Assembly (NCBI GenBank): GCA_018136815.1
Contig: CM030935.1
Span: 1,298,204 to 1,362,203, forward strand
Direction of reading: 5' to 3'
DNA length: 64,000 nucleotides
Source of the DNA: Isochrysis galbana
Lineage: Eukaryota > Haptophyta > Isochrysidales > Isochrysidaceae
Positions 19,144 to 29,146 of the stretch are shown here, in pieces. The notes under the pieces are model-generated. The model did not search any database, was not told where the DNA came from, and worked only from the letters and a program-made list of their open reading frames with translations. The stretch's first letter is position 1. The number at the start of each line of letters is the position of its first letter. The translations under genes were made by a program, and so were the position numbers.

Positions 19144-21640
19144 TCAGGCATCCTCATTCAATAGGTTACGACGATGATGCAGGAACGATGTTTTGTCCAA
19201 ACATTTGGTAAAAATATCAGCTGTCATCTTTGATGTGGATATCCAATGTGGCACGGAGATGCGGTGAAGAAATTGTTCTCGAGCATATAGCAGCCAACGA
19301 AGATAATGACGGGTTCGAGCCGTTACACCAGGATTTTTAATGGAATCTCGAGTAGCTGAATTGTCGGTGAAGATGCGAATCGGCAGCTGTTGTGGATTGT
19401 CAAGGAATTCGAAGAGATGAAGAGTGAATTGAAGATTTCGGGCTGAAAGAGCATAGATAGCGGTCTCCGCCTCAGCACATGACTGTGCGACAAGTTTGAG
19501 CTTCTTGGATTGGTAGGAGATTGATGCTCCCCCATACTTGATCACATATCCAGCAAAGGGCTTAGCCAGGGAACCCCAAGATGAATCAGCGTATACCTCA
19601 AGTGTCGTGTTAGTCCCATCATACGTTAGCCCAAGCTGCTTAGTATGGCGAAGATAGCTGACAATACCGAGAGCGGCATCATAATTTTCCGGTGAAGGGT
19701 CTTGCATGAATTGACATAAGAAAGAGACATAGAATGAGATGTCAGGTCGAGTGATAGTCACCCACAATAGAGATCCCATGAGTTGGAGGTAGGATTTCGA
19801 CCGCATTCGAGACCTATCAACGTCAGTTGTGGCACCAGTCAATTTGTGAAAATCATCAATTTTGGAAGAACAAATAGGAGTGCTGAAGGATTTTGTCGTT
19901 CGCTCGCTCAGAAAGGTGGTAGCTATCTCTTCAATGTATTTGGTTTGACGAAGGGTCATACGTCGGCTAGATCGCTCACGAATAATTTCGAAACCGAGGA
20001 ATCGAGATGGCTCACCAATAATGCTAACATTGAACATTGAACCTTTTCGAATATTGGTTGATGAATGAGTCCACCCGTTCTTTTCGCCCCTTTGGGAACC
20101 GTATCAGCATATTGTCGACATACAAGGCTAGGTAGATCGTGGAGCCATCCTCGTGAGTTCTTTTGAAGAAGTTAGGTTCAATGGTAGATTGTTCGAAACC
20201 CGCCTTAGTGAGTGTGGTTGTATTGGTGATCATGTATTGGTAGCCGGCTTGTTTGGTGCCCTCAAGTGGTGCGAGGAGTAGGCACGCAGCGTAGCTGGGG
20301 TCCTCAAAACCAGTAGGTTGGATTATGTACAGCGGGTTCCCATCCATGTCGGCCGACGAGAATGCTTTGACTGTGTCAACTTCAAGAAGATCATCATCAG
20401 CCTCATTGGCCAGGGCAAGAAAGATTCTGGAGCTCTCATGCCGCAATGTTCCACAGAAGGTTTCAGTGTAGTCCACTCCTGGCACCTGGCTGTAGCCACA
20501 TGCCACCCATCTAGCCTTAAAGCGCTCAACGGAGCCGTCCTCGTTGTACTTGACCTTGAAGACCCATTTTCCTTTCATTGGCTTCCTGCCAGGTGGGATG
20601 TCACAGGCTTTGACAAGCTTCCAGGCCTTGTTTGTCTCGTACTTTCCTTTGACGTCGTCGAGCATCGCCTCTTTCCATTTGTCACCGTACACCGGGTCGT
20701 TGATGGCCTCCTTGTAGGATCGAGGTTCAGGGATGGGGCCGGCAGGAGCTGCTGCCATGAGAGCTTCTGCAATCTGTTGTGCAACAACTCGTTGTGAGGA
20801 CTCCCCCACGACCGGAGCGGTCGCAGCAGGCGAGACAGCCGCAGAGAGGCCAGACTGGGTTGGGAGGACCGCGGCGGCAGGCACAGGGGGCGGCGGAGCT
20901 CGCTCGAGCAAGGAGAGGCGGCGCGTTGCGGTCGGCACAGTGGACGCATCGGAGGCGCGACGGAGGAGGGGGGCGGAGGGCTCCGATTGCGACCGGTGCG
21001 AGATTTTGGAGAAGGAGGTGAAAGATGATTCCTCAAAACAAACGTCAACCGCCGTAGTTATACGTCGGAGAGAGGGTACATAGACGAAGTACCCGCGACG
21101 GCGAACGTCCCATCCCAGGTGGACTGCAGCGGACCGGCGAGGGGCGAGCTTTGAGGACGGGTCGTCGAGTTTAACCCAACAGTCACAAATCATTACGCGA
21201 AAACGAGAGAGAGGGGGGGGGGGCGCTGAGGGTCGGCTCTGTGCCACGGAATTTCGGGAGGAGAGAAAGCGAAGGACGGAAGAGAGTTTGCGATCGCGGC
21301 GGCTTGCGACATCAGAAAAGGCCACAAAGTGGTGAAGAAAGTGTCACTGCCAGCGTGAGCAAGCATGATTCTGGTGCTGTGTAGCAGGATTCCCCAAGCT
21401 CTCTCAGCCATACCGTTGGTTTGAGGAACATTGGCAATGGAGAAAGAGCGGCGGATTCCTAATTCTGAGCAGAATGCGTCGATCGCCGAGCCCGTGAATT
21501 CAGTCCCGTTGTCTATGTGCCACTGGTCAACAACTCCAGGCACGCTTGTGTTTTCGTTTGACAACGGACATCTGTCTCCGCGCGCTGTGGTGTTTGCTTG
21601 TATTATGGATATGGATCGAGAGGGCGAGTAGCTACTGACG
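19144..21640 (-). mobile_element. Degenerate Ty1/copia retrotransposon (integrase, RT, RNase H)
   Basis: Three frames on the complement make one broken polyprotein. About 21640-21193 holds the integrase end (HIDNGTEFTG, PQTNGMAER). 21325-20024 holds the chromodomain-like linker and reverse transcriptase (KGKWVFKVKYNEDGSVERFK, YVDNMLIRF). 20037-19144 holds the RT thumb and RNase H (YADSSWGS, SCAEAETAIYALS, TADIFTK). The RT active site reads YVDN rather than YVDD. One frame break coincides with a run of 11 G (21213-21223). The other is a perfect 7-bp tandem duplication (20028-20034 and 20035-20041). Gag, protease and the integrase N-terminus are absent. The element is dead. It lies between the patatin promoter and the hAT gene. 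Confidence 0.9.
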
Positions 21641-21943
21641 TCCCCCCCCCTCCCCTCCCGCTCCGACCCCTCCCCCCCCCTCTTCTCCATTCCCTGTGTT
21701 TCCCGGGCCAAGCCGAGAAAGATACGTGAATGTGAGGGAGAATTAGGTCAGTGTTGTGATTCCCCCCTCCGCAGTCCCCCCCCCCCCTCTCCGCTTCTCC
21801 CCCTCCGCAGTCCCCCCCCCCCAGAGGCAGGCGCCTGCGATGGGGCGCTGCGCCTCGAGGCACCCGCAGCCCCAGCGCCGCAGCGCCTTCAATGGGCTGC
21901 GTTGCTTGACGGAACGCAGCGAGGCTCGCTCCGGAGGGCCGCC

Positions 21944-23084
21944 ATGCAAGAGGAGGAGGAGGAGGAGGAGGAGGTGCCTGCACGCGCAAGGAGGGAGGCA
22001 GGGTTTAGTGTGCTCCCCGCGCGCGCCACTGGGCTGAGCCAGCCCTTCTTGCAAGGAGTGCGCAAGCGCTCGCTTGCAGCGAAGCGGACCGACCCAGTGT
22101 GGGCGTGTGTGATCATCCTCAATGAGGATGATCCAAATCACCCTGCCTGGCGGTGCATCGGCTGCGGCGTGCAGCGGCGCGGCAGCGCGACAAGGGTTGT
22201 TGACCACGTGCTTGGTCGCAGCCAATCTGCCCAATGCCCTGCCAGCGACTCAGCGTTTCTCGCGTTGGTTGAGAAGGTGCGCGTGGAAGAGGGCAAGAAG
22301 AGCGAGAAGAAGCGGCAGAAGGTGGCTGTGAGGGAGGTGGATGAGGCGGCAGCGGCGCCCGTTGCAATGAGCCAGTTCTCTTGTGCGGGGGCAGGGGGGC
22401 CAGGAGGGGGGGGGCAGCAGAGTGTGTTGCACTTCAATGCGGGGACAAAGCAAGTGTGCGATGGCGCGATAGCGGAGATGTTTTACGCGTGCAACATTCC
22501 TGCAGCTGTAGCGGATCACCCCAAATTCAAGAAGATGATTAACACACTGAAGACGGCGCATCCCTCTTACAAGCCGCCAAATCGCAAGAGCATGTTGGGG
22601 CCGTTGCTTGATGACACCGTGGCTCGGCTGCAACGTGAGGTGGAGCCGTTGCGGCAGCAGCTGTTGCACAAGGGATGCTCGATACTCTCCGATGGGTGGG
22701 ACAATGTCATGAAGGATCATCTCATTAACTTTCTCTATGGCAATCCCGGCTGCATGTTGTTCGATGGCACCGTCAAAGTGAAGAGTGGCGATTCTGAGAG
22801 TGCTGCGTTTGTCGCTGAGATGCTTCGCCAATGCCTTGAGCGGCACGGGCGTTTGTGCTTCGTACAAGTGGTTACGGATACATGCAGCACGATGAAGGCA
22901 GCTTGGAGAATACTGGAGAGGCATTACAAATGGCTCACACCAACGTGTTGTGGGACGCATGTAGTGAGTCTCGAGCTAAAAGACTTTGCCAAGGTTGATG
23001 AAGTGGCAGCGGTCATTGCAAAGGTCGGCACTGTCCTGTCTCTGTTTTGGGGCCGGACTAGGTGGCCGCGAACAAAGCTGAGGG
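21944..23084 (+). CDS. hAT-family transposase, 3' end lost in gap
   Basis: At least 380 residues, open until the N run. The start at 21944 (gccATGCAA) opens with a run of Glu; the frame is open to 21902. Residues 65-105 hold a BED-type zinc finger candidate (CIGCG...VVDHVLGRSQSAQC). DUF659 follows: the DDTVARLQREVEPLR segment, then GCSILSDGWDN with the first acidic catalytic residue, VVTDTCSTMKAAW with the second, and a CCGTHVVSLELKD C-x-x-H motif. These are hAT (Ac-like) transposase hallmarks. The C-terminal dimerisation part (hATC) should lie in or beyond the gap. It is a candidate source of transposase for the hAT-like non-autonomous elements at 50-58 kb, but I cannot see its own terminal repeats. 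Confidence 0.85.
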
Positions 23085-23184
23085 NNNNNNNNNNNNNNNN
23101 NNNNNNNNNNNNNNNNNNNNNNNNNNNNNNNNNNNNNNNNNNNNNNNNNNNNNNNNNNNNNNNNNNNNNNNNNNNNNNNNNNNN
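23085..23184. other. Assembly gap (100 N)
   Basis: Exactly 100 N, probably a gap of unknown size. It truncates the hAT gene and separates it from the gag-like ORF on the opposite strand. Confidence 0.99.
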
Positions 23185-23299
23185 CTGGGCATCCGGAACA
23201 TAACATAATCCACTCGGACAAGAACGAGGACTCCTACTGATCGACGGCCCCGGTGGGGAGAGACCGACACCTAGACCACCCACTCTTACCCCCTCTGTC

Positions 23300-25210
23300 T
23301 CACGCCCCCGGTCGAAGCAGCGCGCGCGGCCTCCCCTCCCCCGGTGTCTCTTTCGCAAAGCCTTTGGCGCCAGCAGCGAATGACTGGTCGCATTTGGCGA
23401 TGAGGACGTCGGCGTGCAAGCAAGGGTTTGCGCACAGCACCGAGTCACGCACTGCGTCGAGCACATATGACATGACGCGAGGGTGCCCCTTCTTGGGGTC
23501 GCGCGCTGCGAGCAGCAACCCATTGAGCGCGTCCGGCCAATCCACTCCCGCGGTGAGGGAACCTTCCAAAGCTCGGATTAGTTGCATCCGAAAGCCATCC
23601 CAGGAAGTCGCGGCCTTATTTGGATCGGTGGAGCGAAGATCGGCGGGGAACCGGAGAGATTGGAGGCTCTCCAAGCTCGATTTGGCATCGCGGCCATTGC
23701 CGCGATCGCGTACGAAGGTACGCGCACGCACCCACTTGGTGAGCGTGCGCTTCGTGTAGATTATCCGGGCGTGCCAGGACTCGCCAGATGGCACTTCCCT
23801 GGCCGCCATCACCTGGTATTCGAACGGGGCATTGGCCGACTCGGCGTAAGCTTTGCCGTGCCTGCCGTAGTGCCGTAGCCACTGCTCCATGATATCATTG
23901 TCGTAGGAGAGGGCCGGATCTTCGGGAGGAGCGGCGTGGCGCTTAGCGCGGCGTCGAGTCTCCCGATCCTCCTGGTGGGAAGATTTGGTTGGCATCGCTC
24001 TGTCAGGCCAGGGGCGACTCAGCAACGGTGACCGATGCGAGAGTCCCCGCGGTTCGGGGGCGAGCATGGACGAGCGCCCATCGTGCCATTCGCGACGGCT
24101 ACCGCTTTTGGCGCCGCGGCCACGCTTGTCGCGGCGAGCCTTCCGCCGTTTCCGCGCAGACGTCGAAGAATCACTCGAATCCGATTCGCTGGTTGTCGAC
24201 CGATCAGACGAGCACGGCTCCGACGAGTCCTCCGAGGTCGAGGACGAGCTTGAGGAGTAGGGGCGCCGGCGGCGGCGCTCCTTCTTAGCCTTAGGGGCCT
24301 TCTTTCTTTCTGGAGGGGCTCGTGCCGGCGGCAGAGGCGGCGGGGGGTAGGTCCCTCCCGTATTCTCGAGTGGAGTACCCGGGGGGTAGCGGGCAGGCTC
24401 CTGGCGGCCATTGGCCGACGGTGGGGCCCTTTCGCGCTCGACGGCCATAGCTATCGCAGATAGCTGTTGCGAGAATTGCTCGGCCATGGCCTTCATCAGC
24501 TCCATGTAGCGCTGCTCCACGGGACTGGGCGCCGACAGCTCTGTCGGAACCGACGGCGGTGAGAAGGTGTGGCCCGGTGCGAAATGGCGGTGAGGGTTGG
24601 GAATTGTGATCCCGGGCGCATCTTTTGCCAGGACGCGAGGGCGTGGGGCGGTCGGGACCGCGGCGACACGATCGAGGGTGGCTCGGTAGGGCTCGTAGGC
24701 CCCCTCCGAGTCCGATGGCAACGGTGGGGCGGCCTCCTCCGCCTCCGAGAGGGGAGGATATGCCTCAACAGCCTCTTCCATGCAGATTTCAGTGAGAGCG
24801 GGCTCATGCCCGCTCTCCACAGCATCGGAGGGCGATGGGGGTGGTGATGGAGGCGCGGCGCCGGCCTCGAATGGGTGAAAGACGGCGGTAGCCGCGAGCT
24901 CGGCCTCTGAGGAGGCGCGGTCTTCGGGAGTGGTGGTGAGCAGAGCGGGCAGGAGGCCCGCTTCTGCAGGAGGAGGGGCCTTGGGCCCCTTTGGCGGGCC
25001 CGGCGCGGGACGCGTCGACTTAGATTCTACACCTGACGGATCGAGCATGACCACGGGCTCGATATGCGATGATTCGGAAGGGAGGCGATCGGCGGAAGGC
25101 GCGGCGAAGGAGGCCGGGAGTGATGGAATGACGGGCTGGACCACCTCCTCAGCAGAGGAAGGCGGGAGGACGGGCTTGGGCGAGGGCGAGCGCGACGACG
25201 GAGCGGACAT
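23300..25210 (-). CDS. Gag-like ORF of an unclassified retroelement
   Basis: 636 residues in one exon. Residues 1-300 are Pro/Ala/Glu-rich and disordered-looking. 300-400 are basic with runs of Ser and RRRRR (nucleic-acid binding in character). 430-620 form a helical, less biased region (WLRHYGRHGKAYAESANAPF, WDGFRMQLIRALEGSL). I recognise no conserved domain by name. The gag assignment rests on this layout and on a degenerate relative of the first 110 codons at 62040-62359. No protease or RT is adjacent; the left side runs into an assembly gap. It could instead be a lineage-specific host protein. Confidence 0.5.
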   Translation of the reverse strand: MSAPSSRSPSPKPVLPPSSAEEVVQPVIPSLPASFAAPSADRLPSESSHIEPVVMLDPSGVESKSTRPAPGPPKGPKAPPPAEAGLLPALLTTTPEDRASSEAELAATAVFHPFEAGAAPPSPPPSPSDAVESGHEPALTEICMEEAVEAYPPLSEAEEAAPPLPSDSEGAYEPYRATLDRVAAVPTAPRPRVLAKDAPGITIPNPHRHFAPGHTFSPPSVPTELSAPSPVEQRYMELMKAMAEQFSQQLSAIAMAVERERAPPSANGRQEPARYPPGTPLENTGGTYPPPPLPPARAPPERKKAPKAKKERRRRRPYSSSSSSTSEDSSEPCSSDRSTTSESDSSDSSTSARKRRKARRDKRGRGAKSGSRREWHDGRSSMLAPEPRGLSHRSPLLSRPWPDRAMPTKSSHQEDRETRRRAKRHAAPPEDPALSYDNDIMEQWLRHYGRHGKAYAESANAPFEYQVMAAREVPSGESWHARIIYTKRTLTKWVRARTFVRDRGNGRDAKSSLESLQSLRFPADLRSTDPNKAATSWDGFRMQLIRALEGSLTAGVDWPDALNGLLLAARDPKKGHPRVMSYVLDAVRDSVLCANPCLHADVLIAKCDQSFAAGAKGFAKETPGEGRPRALLRPGA

Positions 25211-26080
25211 GGCTGGGCGCTGGGCGGATCGGGATGGATAGGCTAGGGCTGAGGGATTGGTGAGGTTTGGTATTGAGGTAGTGTTGAGAACGAGGGACGA
25301 GAACGGGAACGAGGACGAGAACGAGAGCGACGAACGAAGAACGACAGACGACAGACGGCTAGAGGCCGATGGACCGACAAGATGACACTACACTCACGTC
25401 AACACTCTCCACACTAACGTATCCCTATCACGGAACGCACAGGAACCCGCTGGCAGACCGAACAAGGAAGAGAATGCCGACAAGAGAGCGACGGGGCGAC
25501 GGACGATCCGACGGGGCGACAGTTACGCACAGGAATAAGGAGGGAATCTTTCGAAAACCCTTAAGTGATTTGATGAAGACCGAAGTAAAATAGCGCCACG
25601 ATATAATTCAACGGCCAACACCTGAGGGGGAATCAGGGTCACACATGGGGGCGGTTCCTTGCACCGGCGATACCTGATCGCGCGACTTAGCCTAAAACGC
25701 AAGGAGCACACAAGGAGGTAAGCCAGGTGAGTGAGGGGCAAGCACAAGCAGGCGGCAAGGGAGGCGACAAAGGAGGCGAGGGCAACAAGGGCGAATGGAC
25801 GAATGTAGGATCCTGCGACGGTGACTAGTGACTAGCCTGCAAGGAGGGGACATAGAAACGCAGACAACTTCTAAAACAAAAAGGTCGATCGCGGATGCGA
25901 CACAACCGCATAGGGATTTTCTTACGAATCACAGTTTCTTAGCTATGGCGGGGACGCTCTTGCGCCATAGGGCTTTCTTAGCTCATGGACGGCCAATTTG
26001 CTTCTATACTTTCCTTAATGGGGTGGTTTCTTAATGGTGCACCCTGACTGTACTCGCATTTGTTTTGTATTCAAATACTA
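25211..26080. other. Region between gag-like ORF and channel gene
   Basis: Contains imperfect gacgagaacg repeats at 25280-25350, as expected for the leader or LTR of the gag-like element. The rest is unassigned DNA without a supported gene. Confidence 0.35.
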
Positions 26081-26185
26081 GGCTCCCGAGGGGCCGTAAG
26101 GTTTCCCAAGATAGCCATATGTACTCTTGGGACCCATTGACCGTCCTCCAGGAGGATAAATAAGGCCTGTGCTACAGTTCCGCTA
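26081..26185 (+). promoter_or_regulatory. Shared upstream element with palindromic CGTCCTCCAGGAGGA
   Basis: About 70-100 bp related to 33668-33785: tagccat-atgtactc, then CGTCCTCCAGGAGGA (26141-26155), here followed by TAAATAAGG, a possible TATA-like site. Both copies lie 250-500 bp upstream of unrelated genes in the same orientation. It may be a promoter module or a small repeat. Confidence 0.4.
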
Positions 26186-26441
26186 GCACGGACAAGGCAA
26201 ACTCTGACCATTCCCGCCTGCCATCCCCACGCGGGCCTCTCTCCCGCCCGCGTCCTGCTCGCTCGCTTTCTCGCCCTCTTCCCCCCCCCCCCCCCCTTCC
26301 CCCCCCCTTCCCCCCCCCCCCTTCCCGCGACACTCTCCCCGCGGCGCCGCAATCCCAAAGCCGCTCGGCGGCAATTCCTCGGAGCCAGCCCAATAGGGGG
26401 CACACACACACACCCCGCCGCCAGCCGCACCCGCCCACGCG

Positions 26442-27467
26442 ATGCAGCCTGCCGCTGAGCCTCTACTCGTCTCGCGAGAGGCCAAGGCGAGCTCAGGCAC
26501 AACTGCAACCTTCTTCTCCCCCAAAGTGGGAGCGCCCTCTGAAAGTAGCAGCAAGCCCAAAGGCGGCCTTCGAGCTGGCCGCTTTCGAGAATTTATGTCT
26601 CGGCCCGCCCGCTTCTTGAATATGCCTGGTGTGCCCCTGCACAACCACCTGCTCGGTGCTTTGTACCAGAAGTCTGTGACATACCTGCTGGTCGTGACGC
26701 TGCTCGCCTTCCTGGCCTCGGCGGTTCCATTTGCCGTCGTTTTCTACTATGGAGGATGCGGCGACCCTGCGGATGCAGACCCAGGTGACCCACCATCCGA
26801 CTTCTTTCGTGTGCTGACCGTGGCCTTTTCTGGCCTCGCCGGCATGGACATTGGCGACGACTTAAACGATGCGACTCACTGCGTGCTAGTGATCGGTATA
26901 TCTCAGTTTGCGCATATCTTACTGGAGGGCACCGTGTTCTCCATCATCGTGACAAAATTGATGAACCCTCGCGTTCATCTTCGCTTCTCAAAAATCGCTG
27001 CCGTCATCACGCGCGATGAACTTCCGCACCTGTCATTCCGTCTCGTCCACCCCCAAGGACACTTTTGCTCAAACCTGCAGATAGTTGCAACGTGGATCCA
27101 TCGCGAAAAGACGGTGGAAGGTGAAGAAAGTGCTAAGATGACCTCTGTCGACTTGAATCATTGGCACAATTCGCTCTACTTGCCGCAGACCATCACGCAC
27201 ACAATTGACGAGTCCTCACCATTTCACAAATTCTTGGAGGGTGGCGGTTATCTGAGCAATGCGCACGGACAGCTGAGTGTGGTTGTGACCGCCAAGGATG
27301 AAGTTCTCAACGCCGAAGTTTGGGACTGTTGGATTTATGCGTTGAGTGATGTTTGCCATTCAGGTACACACAGGTGGGTCGATTGCTTCCTTCAATCCAA
27401 CTACAACAATGCCAAATTGCCGATCGCAGATTTGAATCTCATGGATCAAGCCCATCACATAAGATGA
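26442..27467 (+). CDS. Inward-rectifier-like (Kir) channel with altered filter
   Basis: 341 residues, single exon, preceded by a C-rich leader (26280-26335). Membrane helix 1 is at about 80-105 (YLLVVTLLAFLASAVPFAVV) and helix 2 at about 150-175. Between them the pore segment reads FFRVLTVAFSGLAGMDIGDD. The C-terminal half matches the cytoplasmic immunoglobulin-like domain of Kir channels: LRFSKIAAVITRD, LSFRLVHPQGHFCSNLQIVA, and TITHTIDESSPFHKF, equivalent to the conserved P-x-T-I-x-H-x-I-D-x-x-S-P. Kir channels pass potassium inward at the plasma or an internal membrane. Here the TxGYG filter aligns with LAGMD, so potassium selectivity is doubtful. The protein could be a regulatory subunit, a channel for another ion, or non-conducting. 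Confidence 0.82.
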   Translation: MQPAAEPLLVSREAKASSGTTATFFSPKVGAPSESSSKPKGGLRAGRFREFMSRPARFLNMPGVPLHNHLLGALYQKSVTYLLVVTLLAFLASAVPFAVVFYYGGCGDPADADPGDPPSDFFRVLTVAFSGLAGMDIGDDLNDATHCVLVIGISQFAHILLEGTVFSIIVTKLMNPRVHLRFSKIAAVITRDELPHLSFRLVHPQGHFCSNLQIVATWIHREKTVEGEESAKMTSVDLNHWHNSLYLPQTITHTIDESSPFHKFLEGGGYLSNAHGQLSVVVTAKDEVLNAEVWDCWIYALSDVCHSGTHRWVDCFLQSNYNNAKLPIADLNLMDQAHHIR

Positions 27468-27829
27468 TCGATGCCCAGTGGCACGTGTAAGAAGGCGATA
27501 CACACGACGAAACGCGCAAGCTTGGAATCCCGCGGTCCGAGTTGCGCACGAAGTTAATTCCATGGTTTCACATCATGAAGGAAGCCTCAGGCCTATCGTT
27601 CCATGTCTCTAGGACAGCTTGCCAAATATGATGTACGGTGTTGATGAGAAAAGCAGCCACACGCCAATCGGGAGCCGGGACGCTCTCTAGTATTTTACAT
27701 GGATCACCGCGAGTTGAAGTGCTGGTTGCATTCGTTTGTATGAGCATTACTACTATTTTTTTTCAAATCTTGATAGATCGCGGTGCGACAAAGGGATGGG
27801 GCTGACACTCACTCAAGACATATAAATAA
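27468..27829. other. Intergenic, no gene seen
   Basis: Channel 3' region; AT-richer than its surroundings, with nothing recognisable. Confidence 0.4.
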
Positions 27830-28703
27830 TAATCAATGTTATATCCTAGCCAACCCCACTAGCTAATTGGACATAACGTCTCAGTCCCGGAATCCCGCCA
27901 TGCCTGACGGGCCAGGTGTCCGAGTGATACCGGGGGGTGCTGGGGGCACTGCCCCCTCCCCTCGATATTTGTCCTCCCCCCAGTGCATGCACCGGCCCCG
28001 CGCACCCCAGCGCGTCCTCTCCTCGAGTCCACGCTGGGGGAAAACCCCTTTCGGGTAAAAGCAACGCAAGGGGGGGGGGGCACTCGTGAGATAGGAGATA
28101 GGAGCCCAGAAGCGCTAATCTCCCTCGCTAGAGCGAGTGGCCGCGGCGAGCCGCGGCCCTTCCCTCCTGGCTCTGGAGCCCCCGTCTTCTCTTACCCAAA
28201 CGGGGCGAGAAGACACGTTTCTGCCGGAGGGGGGAGCTGCCGCTCCCCCCTCCCCTCCCTCTTCCCTTTTCCTCCTCTCTTCCCTGCGGCGGGGGCCCAT
28301 GGCGCGCGCCTGCGGCCCCTCTTCAGGTCCCCAGGTGGCCAGCAGGGGCCTGGGAGCGCAGCTCAGGGGGCAGGTGAGGCTGGGGCATGGCCCTGGCCCC
28401 TCCTGCCTCTCCCTCGCTGGCGCTCCGAGCCCCTGCGGGTCGACTGGAGCTGGCTGGGGGGTCCTGAACAGGGGGGCCCAGGGGGAGGAGGGGCTGGTCA
28501 GAGGGATGGGCTGGCCACGACAGGCCAGGGCGGGCGAGTCAGGCGTGCCTGTGGGGAGAGGAATGGGTCAGCATGGCAGTGTGCTCCTGGCAAGCCATCA
28601 GGCGTGCCAGGAGAGTGGGTGGTTCCTCCCCCATGGCAGGGGAGGAGTGGAGAGAGAGGGGGGCTCGTGCCCCCCCATGGGCGAACTAAGTATAAACTTA
28701 GTT
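27830..28703 (-). repeat. Element D, longest intact copy
   Basis: Read on the minus strand it starts with AACTAAGTTTATACTTAGTT (28684-28703), then cgcccATGG and a G/C stem. It ends in AT-rich sequence near 27830. Its terminal part equals 1-345, its start equals 1187-1345 and 53739-54000, and its interior equals 55440-55870. The length is about 870 bp. No target duplication was identified and no protein is conserved between copies. Confidence 0.85.
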
Positions 28704-29146
28704 GTCACTCACTCAAGACAGGATTCCCTGCCGCGGCAAGCGCAAGTACCCTTCCCCCCTTGTGCCACGCAGCGCTTCAGCGCTTCACTAGTAGAGTGTG
28801 GGGGAGACTGGGTGGGGAAAAAAATCTTGGCTTGGCATCTGCGGAGGCCCACATTTTGGCTCATCGTGGGACTGGGGGAAGATTTCCCCTCGTCTCTCTC
28901 CCCGCTCGAATCCGAATCCGAGGCAGAGCGATGGCGACCGAGACCCACTTGACACAGGCCGATCTTCGCCGCGCTCCCCGGCTCCCATGATCCATTATAA
29001 CCCCCCACAAGTTACAATGAGCAATGAGGGAAAACCCAGTTAAAAACAGAACTAACCTACTTCTCCCTCCCCTTTTTGGTGCTCTGGTTGCCCCACACAG
29101 AGTTTAGGCGGGAGGCAGGCCAGGCGGGCTCGGGCGTGAGAGGCCG
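28704..29146. other. Upstream region of pseudokinase gene
   Basis: No gene or repeat recognised beyond the end of element D; presumably holds the promoter of the gene at 29147. Confidence 0.35.

Noticed and set aside
27983-28990. 335-codon plus-strand frame over element D
   Set aside because: The frame is antisense to the element's orientation, is broken in the copies at 1-345 and 54185-55870, and is low-complexity.
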